Shown: one piece after another, positions 33,360-42,587 of the stretch
How positions within the stretch are numbered: position 1 is the first letter of the stretch
Layout: every line of letters begins with the position of its first letter
DNA from: Candidatus Chryseopegocella kryptomonas
Lineage (GTDB): Bacteria; Bacteroidota; Ignavibacteria; Kryptoniales; Kryptoniaceae
Direction of reading: 5' to 3'
Assembly: GCF_001536065.1 (NCBI RefSeq)
Contig: NZ_CZVW01000011.1
Coordinates: 1-64,000, forward strand
Length of the DNA: 64,000 nucleotides
Notes under the pieces: model-generated
Database searches by the model: none
Seen by the model: only the letters and a program-made list of their open reading frames with translations
What the model was told of the DNA's origin: nothing
Made by a program: the position numbers and the translations under genes

Positions 33360-36017
33360 ATGGCAAAGCGTGAACTTGCAAAAGCGTATAACCCACAAGA
33401 AGTTGAAGACAAATGGTATGGCTATTGGATGAAAAATGGCTATTTTTATGCAAAGGTTAACCCTGATAAAAGACCTTACACAATTGTAATGCCACCTCCG
33501 AACATAACTGGAATGTTAACTCTTGGGCATGTGCTCAACAATACAATTCAAGATATTTACATCCGCTGGAAAAGAATGCAAGGTTATGAAGCTTGCTGGA
33601 TTCCTGGGACTGATCACGCCGGGATTGCAACACAAAATGTTGTTGAAAAAGCACTTGCAAAGGAAGGTTTAAGAAGAGAAGACCTTGGTAGAGAAAAATT
33701 TCTTGAAAGAGTATGGCAATGGAAAGAAGAATATGGGAATACAATTATAAAACAATTAAAAAAACTCGGTGTATCCTGCGACTGGAAACGGGAAAGATTC
33801 ACAATGGATGAGGGACTTTCAAACGCAGTTAAAGAAGTGTTTATACGGCTTTATGAAAAAGGATTAATTTACAGAGGCAAATATATCGTCAATTGGTGTC
33901 CCAGATGCCACACTGCATTAGCAGATGATGAGGTTGAATATAAAGAACAATCCGGCAAACTCTGGTATATAAAATATCCGATTGAGAATTCAAACGAATT
34001 TATAACTGTTGCAACCACAAGACCTGAAACAATGCTTGGCGATACCGCAGTTGCAGTGAATCCGAAGGATGAAAGATATAAACATTTGATTGGTAAGTTT
34101 GCAATATTACCACTTGTCGGTCGCAAACTTCCAATTATTGCTGATGAAATAGTTGACATTGAATTTGGAACTGGCGCCGTTAAAGTTACACCAGCCCACG
34201 ACCCGAACGATTATCTAATGGCGATGAAACACAATCTTGAATTTGTCGTTGCAATGGATACGCACGCAAAGATGAACGAAAATGTCCCCGAAAAATATCG
34301 CGGGCTTGATAGATTTGAGGCACGAAAAGAAGTTGTGAAAGACCTTGAAGAACAGGGTTATCTTTTAAAAGTTGAAGATTATACTCATTCTGTTGGGAGA
34401 TGTTATAGATGTGATACGATAATTGAGCCGTATCTTTCAGATCAATGGTTTGTAAAAATGAAACCACTTGCTGAAAAAGCACTTCAAGTTGTTCTTGATG
34501 GAAAGATAAAATTTTACCCCGAAAGATGGGTGAAGGTTTACGAACACTGGATGAGAAATGTAAGGGACTGGTGTATTTCAAGACAAATCTGGTGGGGACA
34601 TAGAATTCCTGTTTATTACTGCGATGAATGTGGTGAAATTATGGTTGAAAGAGAAGAGCCAAAATCTTGCAAAAAATGCGGTAGCACGAAAATAAGACAA
34701 GACGAAGATGTTCTTGACACATGGTTTAGCTCGTGGCTTTGGCCATTTTCAACCTTAAACTGGCCCGAAGACAATCCAGATTTAAGATATTTTTATCCCA
34801 CTGATTTACTTGTCACAGGTCCTGACATAATTTTCTTCTGGGTTGCAAGGATGATAATGGCTGGGCTTGAATTTATGGGTGAGATTCCATTTAAAGAAGT
34901 TTACTTCACAAGCATAATTCGTGATGAATTTGGTAGAAAAATGTCAAAATCACTTGGCAATTCCCCCGATCCTCTTGATGTGATAAAAGAATACGGGGCG
35001 GATGCTTTAAGATTTACAATTGTTTATCTTGCCCCACTCGGACAAGATATTCTTTTCTCAACGAAAAAATGTGAAATCGGAAGAAACTTTGCAAACAAGA
35101 TCTGGAACGCTGGAAGATTTTTGATAATGAACTGTGAAGGGGTTGAATTAAAAGAAGAATTAAAATTTGAACATCTTGACCTTGCAGATAAATGGATACT
35201 TAGCGAACTTAACAAAACAATAGTTGAACTAACGCAAGCTCTTGAAACATACAGAATTAACGACGCAACAAGGATAATCTATGACTTTCTCTGGCATGAC
35301 TTCTGCGACTGGTATCTTGAAATTATCAAAGAAAGAATTTATACTCCAAATTCAGAAGAAGAAAAAGTTGCGGTGTTAAGTCGTGCCATTTATATATTTG
35401 AAGAAGCACTCAAATTGTTGCATCCATTTATGCCGTTTATAACGGAAGAAATTTGGCAAAATTTGCGCAAGAGAAAAGATGGCGACAGCATTATGATTCA
35501 GCCCTTCCCGATCGCGGATGAAAAATGGATTGACGATGAAATTTCAAAAAATATGAGATTCATTCAAGATGTCATCGTGGCAATAAGAGCGATCCGTGGT
35601 GAGATGAATGTTCCACATTCAAAACAGTGCGATGTGTTAATTTCTGTAGCAGATGAAAAGAAACAAACCTTGATAAATGACTACATTCCGTATTTGAAAC
35701 GACTTGCAAAGGTTCAAAATGTAGAGGTTGGCTCAAACCTCAAAAGACCTAAATTTTCGGCAAGCGCTGTCGTCTCCGGAGATGAAATTTTCGTCCCTCT
35801 TGAAGGATTAATTGATGTTGAAGTTGAGAAGAAGCGACTTGAAAAAGAGATAAAACGTTTTGAAGCTATGCTTGCGGAAACAGAGAAAAAACTAAATGAT
35901 CCAAACTTTATCTCACGAGCCCCGAAAGAAATCATTGACCGAGAGCGACAAAAATATGAGAACTTCAGATTAACACTTGAAAAACTGCGACAAAATTACG
36001 CTTATCTTGTTGAATAA
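33360..36017 (+). CDS. valS: Valine--tRNA ligase
   Basis: This class I synthetase has the HIGH-type motif as LGHVL in PPPNITGMLTLGHVL (near residue 50), an editing domain with TTRPETMLGDTAVAVNP near 220, Cys-rich zinc-binding knuckles (CDECGEIM, CKKCGST) around 425, KMSKSLGN near 527, an anticodon-binding helical domain and a C-terminal coiled coil (about 810-885) typical of ValRS. The length of 885 is normal. ATG 33360 follows a 33-nt gap. Confidence 0.97.
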   Translation: MAKRELAKAYNPQEVEDKWYGYWMKNGYFYAKVNPDKRPYTIVMPPPNITGMLTLGHVLNNTIQDIYIRWKRMQGYEACWIPGTDHAGIATQNVVEKALAKEGLRREDLGREKFLERVWQWKEEYGNTIIKQLKKLGVSCDWKRERFTMDEGLSNAVKEVFIRLYEKGLIYRGKYIVNWCPRCHTALADDEVEYKEQSGKLWYIKYPIENSNEFITVATTRPETMLGDTAVAVNPKDERYKHLIGKFAILPLVGRKLPIIADEIVDIEFGTGAVKVTPAHDPNDYLMAMKHNLEFVVAMDTHAKMNENVPEKYRGLDRFEARKEVVKDLEEQGYLLKVEDYTHSVGRCYRCDTIIEPYLSDQWFVKMKPLAEKALQVVLDGKIKFYPERWVKVYEHWMRNVRDWCISRQIWWGHRIPVYYCDECGEIMVEREEPKSCKKCGSTKIRQDEDVLDTWFSSWLWPFSTLNWPEDNPDLRYFYPTDLLVTGPDIIFFWVARMIMAGLEFMGEIPFKEVYFTSIIRDEFGRKMSKSLGNSPDPLDVIKEYGADALRFTIVYLAPLGQDILFSTKKCEIGRNFANKIWNAGRFLIMNCEGVELKEELKFEHLDLADKWILSELNKTIVELTQALETYRINDATRIIYDFLWHDFCDWYLEIIKERIYTPNSEEEKVAVLSRAIYIFEEALKLLHPFMPFITEEIWQNLRKRKDGDSIMIQPFPIADEKWIDDEISKNMRFIQDVIVAIRAIRGEMNVPHSKQCDVLISVADEKKQTLINDYIPYLKRLAKVQNVEVGSNLKRPKFSASAVVSGDEIFVPLEGLIDVEVEKKRLEKEIKRFEAMLAETEKKLNDPNFISRAPKEIIDRERQKYENFRLTLEKLRQNYAYLVE

Positions 36018-36066
36018 TTTGCTTTAAATTTGTATTTTTAAACCAAAATAACAAAAAATAATCTCA

Positions 36067-36966
36067 ATGGACAGGGAATACCTTGAAAGGATAATTGAAG
36101 AACTTTTACTTGAAGTCAAGAAAACTTATCAACCGCCTGAAATTCCCGGTGGTGTTTGCGATCCAAGAGAACCCTGCGCCGGTTGTGGCTATTGTGTAGT
36201 TCATAAAAAAGAAGCAGTGAAAAATATAATTTCAAACGGAGCTGAAAGAATAAGCGCAACACTTGGTGTAACTGAACAAGGAGAAATTGACACAAATATC
36301 GCAAAACTAATTGACCACACACTGCTAAAACCAGAAGCAACTCCGAAGGATATTGAAAAACTTTGTCTTGAAGCAATACAATATCAATTTGCAAGCGTAT
36401 GTGTAAATCCGTGCTATGTGAAACTTGCTTCAGAAATTTTGAAAGGAAGAAAAGTTAAAGTTTGCACTGTGATTGGATTTCCTTTAGGAGCAAATAGAAC
36501 CGAGACAAAAGTTTTTGAAACAGAAAAAGCAATTGATGATGGGGCGCAGGAAGTTGATATGGTTATGAACATTGGAATGTTAAAAGGAGGATATTATGAG
36601 TATGTTGAGCAGGATATAAGAGCGGTTGTAAATGTCGCACATAAAAGAGATGTTCTCGTCAAAGTGATACTTGAAACAGCACTTTTAACAGATGAAGAAA
36701 AGGTGAAAGCGTGTCTTCTGGCAAAAAGAGCAAATGCTGATTTTGTTAAAACATCAACTGGTTTTAGCAAAGGTGGAGCAACAGCTGGAGATGTTGCGCT
36801 TATGCGAAGAGTCGTTGGAACTGCGATGGGTGTAAAAGCAAGCGGTGGGATAAGAAGTTATGAAGAAGCACTTCAAATGATAAAAAGCGGTGCAGACAGA
36901 ATAGGAGCAAGCGCAAGTGTTAAAATTGTAACTGGAGCAAAACCTGAAACCTCAACAATATATTGA
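36067..36966 (+). CDS. deoC: Deoxyribose-phosphate aldolase with an N-terminal four-cysteine extension
   Basis: The core (from about residue 76, [17 protein letters not shown]) is a DeoC TIM barrel that cleaves 2-deoxyribose-5-phosphate to glyceraldehyde-3-phosphate and acetaldehyde. The Schiff-base Lys lies in [14 protein letters not shown], with the partner Lys in VKASGGIRS. The first 75 residues are extra: an acidic helix, then Cys31, Cys37, Cys40 and Cys43 in a CX5CX2CX2C motif (CAGCGYC) that could bind a metal or Fe-S cluster, and a second helix. The extension is in frame with ATG 36067 and has similar codon use. It is followed after 9 nt by a SPOR-domain lipoprotein gene. Confidence 0.9.
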   Translation: MDREYLERIIEELLLEVKKTYQPPEIPGGVCDPREPCAGCGYCVVHKKEAVKNIISNGAERISATLGVTEQGEIDTNIAKLIDHTLLKPEATPKDIEKLCLEAIQYQFASVCVNPCYVKLASEILKGRKVKVCTVIGFPLGANRTETKVFETEKAIDDGAQEVDMVMNIGMLKGGYYEYVEQDIRAVVNVAHKRDVLVKVILETALLTDEEKVKACLLAKRANADFVKTSTGFSKGGATAGDVALMRRVVGTAMGVKASGGIRSYEEALQMIKSGADRIGASASVKIVTGAKPETSTIY

Positions 36967-36975
36967 AAATGAAAG

Positions 36976-37884
36976 ATGCAAAAATTTTTTCTCGTTTTAA
37001 TTTCTTTTTTTCTCATTTCTTGCACTGGAGGAAAGGTTAGTGTAAAACCCGAAAAAATTTCAGAAGGAAATATCCCAAAGGATACACTTCAAACAGAGCC
37101 GAAGAAAATTTTTTCCGAACAATTTCACGAAGAAAGCACTGACACAGTTGTCATCCCCAAAAGAACTAAACAGGATAAAATTCCACAAATTATCATCGCA
37201 CCAATAATTCTTCCCATCACAGCGCTTCCGGCTCAAATTCAAGAACAAAAAACAGAACCAGAAATTAAAAAACTTGAAACAAAAAAAGAACCTGAACCAA
37301 AACCTCAAACACCTCCACCAAAACCTGAAATAAAAGAAAAGAAAATAGAACCTCCAAAACTTGAAATAAAACCCGTTGAGCCACAAAAAATTCATAATTT
37401 CTTCATTCAAATTGGAGCTTTTGTAACGGAAAATTCAGCAATTGAACAATCCCAAAAGTTTCAGAAAATTTACCCGTCAAAAAATGTTCATATTTTCTTT
37501 GACTCAACATCGGGCTTTTACAAGGTGCAAATAAATGGTGTCCGTGATTCCACGGAATTGCTTCAAATTCTGTCTTCAATACAAGAAAATTTTCCAGATG
37601 CTTTCATAACATCAAACATCCCGATTCAAGTTAAAGAACAACCACAAAAGCAAAACATAAATTTTCAACCCGAGCAATCTCAAATAAAAATTCAACTCGG
37701 CGCTTACACAAAAATTTCAAAGGCGATGGAAATTAAAAATTATGTTGAGACAAAATTCAAAGTTAAATCAGATGTCATTGAAGATGGAAAACTTTTTAAA
37801 GTTGTAGCTTTTGTTGAAGGAAAAGATGAGATGACACTAAACGAGATAAAGTCAGAATTCCCAGACGCTTTTTTGATAAAATAA
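36976..37884 (+). CDS. Lipoprotein with a Pro/Lys/Glu-rich linker and two SPOR domains
   Basis: A lipoprotein signal (lipobox LISC, Cys16) is followed by a disordered linker rich in Pro, Lys and Glu (about 75-140). Two SPOR-like repeats come next, about 143-215 (FFIQIGAFVTENSAIEQSQKF, FYKVQINGV) and 230-302 (IKIQLGAYTKISKAMEIKNYV, LFKVVAFVEG). SPOR domains bind denuded peptidoglycan glycan strands and often mark septal proteins. Both repeats end in a similar FPDAFI/FPDAFL segment, suggesting an internal duplication. It is followed 12 nt later by another SPOR gene. Confidence 0.82.
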   Translation: MQKFFLVLISFFLISCTGGKVSVKPEKISEGNIPKDTLQTEPKKIFSEQFHEESTDTVVIPKRTKQDKIPQIIIAPIILPITALPAQIQEQKTEPEIKKLETKKEPEPKPQTPPPKPEIKEKKIEPPKLEIKPVEPQKIHNFFIQIGAFVTENSAIEQSQKFQKIYPSKNVHIFFDSTSGFYKVQINGVRDSTELLQILSSIQENFPDAFITSNIPIQVKEQPQKQNINFQPEQSQIKIQLGAYTKISKAMEIKNYVETKFKVKSDVIEDGKLFKVVAFVEGKDEMTLNEIKSEFPDAFLIK

Positions 37885-37896
37885 ACTCTTGAAAAG

Positions 37897-38316
37897 ATGA
37901 TGAAAAGGTTAATCACCCTTTTTTTCTTAACAGCGATTTGCTTCGCGCAAAATAAGGACTCACTTTCTTATTATGAAAAACAATTTAACCCCGCAATTTA
38001 CGATATAAAAGATTTGATTTTTCCGAAGAAATTTATCACCGATGAAGACGCACAAGTAATTTCTGGATATAGAGTTCAAATTCTTGTCACAACCCAACTT
38101 GACAGCGCAAATACCGTGCGAAATCTTGCACAGTCAATTCTTTCACAGTCAAATTTTCAATCTCAAAAGGTTTATATAATTTACGAACCGCCAAATTACA
38201 AAGTCAGAGTTGGTGATTTTGAGAAACTTGAAGAAGCAAGTTTAATGAGGAAATTTCTCGTTGAGAATGGTTTCAAATTTGCGTGGATAGTTAATGACAG
38301 GATAAAAAAGAGATAA
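37897..38316 (+). CDS. Small secreted SPOR-domain protein
   Basis: A signal peptide (hydrophobic stretch ending ICFAQ, cleavage near residue 18) precedes a short spacer and one SPOR-like domain (about 55-135: GYRVQILVTTQLDSANTV, KVYIIYEPPNYKVRVGDF, ASLMRKFLVENGF). It is expected to be periplasmic and peptidoglycan-binding. It is the last gene of the rightward run from deoC and ends 3 nt from convergent ybeY. Confidence 0.8.
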   Translation: MMKRLITLFFLTAICFAQNKDSLSYYEKQFNPAIYDIKDLIFPKKFITDEDAQVISGYRVQILVTTQLDSANTVRNLAQSILSQSNFQSQKVYIIYEPPNYKVRVGDFEKLEEASLMRKFLVENGFKFAWIVNDRIKKR

Positions 38317-38319
38317 CTT

Positions 38320-38745
38320 TTAAAATCCCGCCATTTTTATATAATAACTTTCTTTTCTTCTCATTTTCAATTTTTCGCTCTTCGTTGAGTCATTATAACC
38401 CGCAAGATGCAAAAGTCCATGAGCAACTAAACGAGCAATTTCATTTTCAGTTGTGACTTTATAAACCTTTGCCTGCTCAATTGCCCTGTCAACGCTTATG
38501 TAAATTTCTGAGATTTTTTCATCGTCAAAATCATCTGATAAATCAAAAGAGATGACATCGGTTGGGTAATCGTGGTTTAAAAACTTTTTATTTATCTCGT
38601 GGATTGTTTTATCGTCAACAAAGATGATGTTAAGAGTTGAAAAGTTAAGTTTTTCCTCGTTTATTATGCTTTTGGCAAGTTTTAAAATTTTTGACTTCGG
38701 TAATTTAACTTTTTTGCTAAAATTTGCTATGTTAATTTCCGTCAT
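38320..38745 (-). CDS. ybeY: Endoribonuclease YbeY (rRNA maturation factor), Asp-variant zinc motif
   Basis: YbeY is a zinc-dependent ribonuclease in 16S rRNA 3' maturation and ribosome quality control. The family motif HGxLHLxGYDH appears as HGLLHLAGYND: two His ligands are kept and the third is replaced by Asp, a variant I recall from Bacteroidota. The earlier conserved NHDYPTDVISFDL segment is also present. The length is 141. It overlaps the upstream unknown gene by 4 nt. Confidence 0.92.
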   Translation of the reverse strand: MTEINIANFSKKVKLPKSKILKLAKSIINEEKLNFSTLNIIFVDDKTIHEINKKFLNHDYPTDVISFDLSDDFDDEKISEIYISVDRAIEQAKVYKVTTENEIARLVAHGLLHLAGYNDSTKSEKLKMRRKESYYIKMAGF

Positions 38746-39170
38746 TTTTTCCTTGGTCTCTTTTCAATTAAAAGTTCGCCAAGAGAGAGTGCAACGCTTG
38801 GAATCATAATCTCAGGTTCAAGTTTTGTGAAATCGGAATGGAGAAGTTCTTTGTCAAGGTTTGCATAAAAAGAGCAAGCGCCATTTTTTTCAACAATTAA
38901 ACCCGAAATTTTTCCATTGTGTTCACCAAAGAATGTGACTTCACCAAGTAATTCGCTTGCGATATATCCAGTGCAGAAATGAAGCTGCATATATGTATGC
39001 GGAGTGTAAACAGCAACAAGCGTCCCCTTTTTTCTTCCAATTTTTATGTTGGGGTAAATTTCAAGTGTTGTTTTTCTGATGGAAAAAATGTATGAATTTT
39101 TTCTTTCTAAATCTGGGGATACACCCAGCACATCAGCAATTTTCATTGCATCTTTTTTTGTAAACTTCAT
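38742..39170 (-). CDS. Conserved-looking protein of unknown function
   Basis: I do not recognise this 142-residue protein. It has a Lys-rich N-terminal helix, a beta-rich middle (YIFSIRKTTLEIYPNI, TLVAVYTPHTYMQLHFCTGYI) and a C-terminal stretch with acidic and hydrophobic alternation. No signal peptide or membrane helix is visible. ATG 39170 is preferred over a TTG at 39182. It overlaps ybeY by 4 nt, so translational coupling and a link to RNA or translation are possible but inferred from position alone. It lies just beyond the cspA terminator. Confidence 0.6.
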   Translation of the reverse strand: MKFTKKDAMKIADVLGVSPDLERKNSYIFSIRKTTLEIYPNIKIGRKKGTLVAVYTPHTYMQLHFCTGYIASELLGEVTFFGEHNGKISGLIVEKNGACSFYANLDKELLHSDFTKLEPEIMIPSVALSLGELLIEKRPRKK

Positions 39171-39198
39171 TTCATAAACCAAATTTTGATTTTAAATT

Positions 39199-39243
39199 AA
39201 AAAACCCCAATTGCCTGCCACAAGGACAAAACAATTGGGGTTT
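39199..39243 (-). terminator. Rho-independent terminator of cspA
   Basis: A perfect 12-bp inverted repeat (AAACCCCAATTG, arms 39202-39213 and 39232-39243) with an 18-nt loop is followed on the minus strand by a run of six T. It lies about 32 nt after the cspA stop and is the only clear intrinsic terminator I find in the window. Confidence 0.85.
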
Positions 39244-39274
39244 GATATAATCACCTCATCCAGTTATGTCTGCC

Positions 39275-39478
39275 TTACAAGACAACGACATTAACAGCTT
39301 TGGGTCCCTTTGGTCCGTCAACAACTTCAAATTCAACAGTTGCCCCTTCTTCAAGGGTTTTGAAGCGCTTATCGGATTTAATCTCAGAGTAATGGACGAA
39401 AACCTCACGCCCATCCTCTGCTTCAATAAATCCGTAGCCCTTCTTGTTGTTGAACCATTTTACTTTACCGCGTGACAT
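39275..39478 (-). CDS. cspA: Cold-shock domain RNA/DNA chaperone
   Basis: This 67-residue OB-fold protein has RNP1 (KGYGFIEA) and RNP2 (VFVHYSEI) and the usual start [14 protein letters not shown]. Such proteins bind single-stranded RNA and melt structures. An exact AGGAGG (39494-39489) lies 10 nt before the ATG. The gene has its own promoter, a structured leader of about 120 nt and an intrinsic terminator, so it is an independent, probably strongly and conditionally expressed unit. Confidence 0.96.
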   Translation of the reverse strand: MSRGKVKWFNNKKGYGFIEAEDGREVFVHYSEIKSDKRFKTLEEGATVEFEVVDGPKGPKAVNVVVL

Positions 39479-39598
39479 CTTACTACTACCTCCTAAATAA
39501 GTTTAACTGCTCAAGCAACCACCCATTTACGCACCCAGGAACTAATTTACTCGGGCGGTCGCTCTCGCTATTTTACCTGTTCCTGAGCGCAAAAAGTT
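39479..39598 (-). promoter_or_regulatory. Long, structured 5' leader of cspA
   Basis: Between the predicted start of transcription and the ATG lie about 120 untranslated bases, far more than elsewhere in this compact window. The arms CAGGAAC (minus strand 39585-39579) and GTTCCTG (39542-39536) can pair around a GC-rich loop. Long leaders that refold with temperature are known for cspA of E. coli; a similar role here is inferred. Confidence 0.5.
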
Positions 39599-39604
39599 AT
39601 CTGC

Positions 39605-39633
39605 AATATAACAAATTAATTTGTCAATGTCAA
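39605..39633 (-). promoter_or_regulatory. Promoter of cspA
   Basis: On the minus strand an exact TTGACA (39633-39628) is followed after 17 nt by TATATT (39610-39605). A second TTGACA directly abuts the first (39627-39622). The boxes start 1 nt after the stop of the upstream deacylase gene, so cspA has its own initiation but can also receive read-through. Confidence 0.7.
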
Positions 39634-39634
39634 A

Positions 39635-41212
39635 TTAAAACTCGCCCCTTTTCAAAATCCTACCACCTGTTTTTCCAGTTAATTTTCCATTTTCAATTGT
39701 TAAAACACCATTAACCCATAAATAAACTACACCTTCAGCATACTGATGCGGATTTTCAAATGTCGCCTTGTCTTTGATTTTATTATAATCAAAAATCACT
39801 ATATCAGCGTAATAACCCGGTCTTATCATTCCTCTATTAAAAAGTTTCAATCTCCAAGCTGGTAGCGATGTCATTTTTCTTATCGCCTCTTCAAGAGTTA
39901 AAATTCCAAGTTCCTTAACATATCTGGAAATTACTCTTGGAAAAGTTCCATAAGTTCTTGGATGAGGAAAACCCATCCCGGGCTTTGCTACGCCACCATC
40001 ACTTGCATGCATTGTCCACGGGAAACGCATAATTCTTTGCAGATCATCTTCGTTTAAAGAGTGATAAATAGCCATTGCTCCACCATTTTGGACAATTTCA
40101 ATTACAAGCTCAGCTGCATTTTCAAAATTCACTTCAAGTTTCCTTTCTTTTAAAATTTGTGCAAGTGTCTTGCCTTGATATTCGGGTTTCCATCTACAAC
40201 TTCCAATTTGTATATTCGCTGGATCTCCGCTTCCACGATCGCTTTGCATATTTTCAATTATTGCCTGCTTTATCAAACTTCTCAACATGGGATTTTTTAA
40301 TCTTTCTATCAAACTATCGTTTCCGCCTTCCATAGCCCAGTTTGGAATTAAAACAGTTATTCCAGTGTGAGTAGCTGTATAAGGATACTGATCAAGCGTG
40401 ATATCAACACCTTCTTCTCTTGCCCTTTCTATTCTTAACAAAGTTTTTACGCTCATTCCCCAGTTACTTCGCCCTACGATTTTATGATGTGTAATTTGAA
40501 CCGGGATTTTGGCTTTTTTACCTATTTCTATTGCTTCTTCAATTGCTTCCATGATTTTATTTGATTCACTTCTCATGTGTGTTATGTAAATTCCGCCATA
40601 TTCACTTGCAACTTTACAAAGTTCAATAATTTCCTCTGTATCCGCAAACGAACCGGGCGGATAAATAAGTCCGGTTGAGATTCCAAATGCTCCTTCTTTC
40701 ATTGCATCTTCAACGATCTTCTTCATTTTGTTAATTTCATCACGCGTGGCTTTTCTATTTTCCCAGCCCATAACTGAATCCCTTATACTTCCCTGTCCCA
40801 CAAAAAATCCTATATTTGCACCAAGCTGCAATTTCCCGAATTCAGAAAATGCAACACTTAAAGGCAGTGGCGAAGAACCATCATTCCCTTCAATTACAGT
40901 AGTAACTCCCTGCCTTATAACATTTTCCATAGTTGGATCAAAAAGCAAGCCCCCGCGAGCGTGTGAGTGAATATCAATAAACCCGGGCGCAAGATAAAGC
41001 CCTTCTGCATTTATAAAATTCTTCGCTTTCTTCTTATCAAGTTTATAATCCACGGCAACAATCTTATCACCTTTGATAGCCACATCTCCGACAAACCACG
41101 GAGCCCCTGTTCCATCAATTATCTTAGCACCGTGAATTAAATAATCATACTCAAAATCCTGCCCATTAAGAAGTGATATAAGTAGGAATGGGAAAATTAT
41201 TCGCAAAAACAT
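39635..41212 (-). CDS. Secreted N-acyl-D-amino-acid deacylase/D-aminoacylase family amidohydrolase
   Basis: A signal peptide (FPFLLISLLNGQ) precedes a metal-dependent amidohydrolase. The features are the small N-terminal beta-sandwich (LIHGAKIIDGTGAPWFVGDVAI), the metal ligands in GFIDIHSHARGG, a GVTTVIEGNDG stretch in place of the usual GVTT..GN.G, ITHMRSES, QITHHKI and the late Asp in MHASDGG. D-aminoacylases cleave N-acyl-D-amino acids; the family also includes other cyclic-amide and dipeptide hydrolases, so the exact substrate is open. It sits downstream of the GalT-like gene by 29 nt in a leftward run of hydrolases. Confidence 0.85.
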   Translation of the reverse strand: MFLRIIFPFLLISLLNGQDFEYDYLIHGAKIIDGTGAPWFVGDVAIKGDKIVAVDYKLDKKKAKNFINAEGLYLAPGFIDIHSHARGGLLFDPTMENVIRQGVTTVIEGNDGSSPLPLSVAFSEFGKLQLGANIGFFVGQGSIRDSVMGWENRKATRDEINKMKKIVEDAMKEGAFGISTGLIYPPGSFADTEEIIELCKVASEYGGIYITHMRSESNKIMEAIEEAIEIGKKAKIPVQITHHKIVGRSNWGMSVKTLLRIERAREEGVDITLDQYPYTATHTGITVLIPNWAMEGGNDSLIERLKNPMLRSLIKQAIIENMQSDRGSGDPANIQIGSCRWKPEYQGKTLAQILKERKLEVNFENAAELVIEIVQNGGAMAIYHSLNEDDLQRIMRFPWTMHASDGGVAKPGMGFPHPRTYGTFPRVISRYVKELGILTLEEAIRKMTSLPAWRLKLFNRGMIRPGYYADIVIFDYNKIKDKATFENPHQYAEGVVYLWVNGVLTIENGKLTGKTGGRILKRGEF

Positions 41213-41241
41213 ATTTCACAAGTTTTTATGTTTGCGTAATT

Positions 41242-42558
41242 TCAATGCAAATAATACTTCAAAGAATTTGGCTCAACTTTGCATTCCTCTGCAATCAAAA
41301 GATTTGAAATTTTGCCAGCATCTCTTAACTCAAATAAACGAGGGACAAGTTTATCTCTCAACTCAATCGGCGTTATCGGATTTATGTAGATATTTGTTCC
41401 ACCTTCAAATCCAGCTGGGACATTTATTCTCCACTTTATCAAAACATGCCAAGGCATCTTATAAACGGAGTCAAATGGGGTATAATACCATTCTTCGTTG
41501 CAAGGTATTTGGTTTCCCATAGCTGCGTGTATAGCGTGGACGAGATCGCTCATATCACGAAGTTCTTTTTCGCTTAATTCAAATGGTCTCCCGGCTTTTG
41601 ACTTTGAATAAATTGATATAGTTGGAAAACGATGACCAAATCCAGCAAATGCGATTGCACTTTCATTTTCAGCAAAAACAAGATTATGATAACCCGCAAA
41701 ATTAACAGCATATTCGTTATACACATTTGGATTTTCCCGCACCATTGCGATTTGTCTTTCAATTGTCGCACCCCAATCATCAAGCCCAACAAGTTGCTTG
41801 TGAAGATGATCAAATGATGCCCCAGCAGGTCTGAGCCAGTTCTGAAAAACTGCAATGTAGCGAACATAACGATTTGAACTCATTATATCAACCATCGCAT
41901 CAATTGTGAATTTAAAATACCAGTAGTGTTCCTCCTGGGTCAATTCACCAGACGAACATAAATCACTTGTCCACTTTGCATTTTCAATGTAATGCCTGCG
42001 TGCAATTATAAGTTCATGACAACCTGCGAAGAAACTATCTGCAATTTTAAGCTTTTCATCCGTTGGCATCGCATTTATTTCATCCGGAGATTTCCCCATC
42101 ATTCTCAATTTATAATGAACAAGGTCAATGACATGCTTCATTCCAGCAGGATTTTCAAGATAAGATTTTTTCCATTCCTCTTTGTCTTTTGACGGTCTAT
42201 ACTCATAATTTTTTCGCCAATAATCAAGAGTCACAATCTCAAACAAATTCCCAACCCTTCTAAATTCAGCGACACTGTCAAAGTATTTATCTGGAGATAA
42301 ATAATCAATTTTTTTATAACTTCCATCTGCTAACTTAACAAGACGAGATTTTTCAGGCGGAACTTCATAATATCTCGTTTGGCAAAATGAACAATAATCC
42401 TCAGGTTGATGAACTTCAAGTGGTTTTGCGGTTTCGGGAATTTCGTTTGTAATTGGCTTATTATTTCTTCCGGGAACAGACCATACTTCGCTTTCCGTAA
42501 ATGGATTAATCTGCTTGACTGTTCCATCTGGCATTATCAAATAAAGCGGTTTCATCAT
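41242..42558 (-). CDS. GalT/HIT-superfamily nucleotidyltransferase-like protein (DUF4921 type)
   Basis: The 438-residue protein begins with a LMPDGTVKQINPFTESEVWSVPGR pattern (read in part), as I recall for DUF4921. It has a zinc-type CSFCQTRYYEVPPEK motif like that of galactose-1-phosphate uridylyltransferase, and AGASFDHLHKQ, which matches the GalT/Ap4A-phosphorylase HxHxQ active site with the nucleophilic His. It probably transfers or phosphorolyses a nucleotide-sugar bond, but the substrates are unknown. No galactose genes adjoin. The 85-nt gap upstream holds a candidate Bacteroidota-type promoter and a 9-bp inverted repeat. Confidence 0.7.
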   Translation of the reverse strand: MMKPLYLIMPDGTVKQINPFTESEVWSVPGRNNKPITNEIPETAKPLEVHQPEDYCSFCQTRYYEVPPEKSRLVKLADGSYKKIDYLSPDKYFDSVAEFRRVGNLFEIVTLDYWRKNYEYRPSKDKEEWKKSYLENPAGMKHVIDLVHYKLRMMGKSPDEINAMPTDEKLKIADSFFAGCHELIIARRHYIENAKWTSDLCSSGELTQEEHYWYFKFTIDAMVDIMSSNRYVRYIAVFQNWLRPAGASFDHLHKQLVGLDDWGATIERQIAMVRENPNVYNEYAVNFAGYHNLVFAENESAIAFAGFGHRFPTISIYSKSKAGRPFELSEKELRDMSDLVHAIHAAMGNQIPCNEEWYYTPFDSVYKMPWHVLIKWRINVPAGFEGGTNIYINPITPIELRDKLVPRLFELRDAGKISNLLIAEECKVEPNSLKYYLH

Positions 42559-42587
42559 TTTCTAAAAGTTTTTTATCAATCACATCG

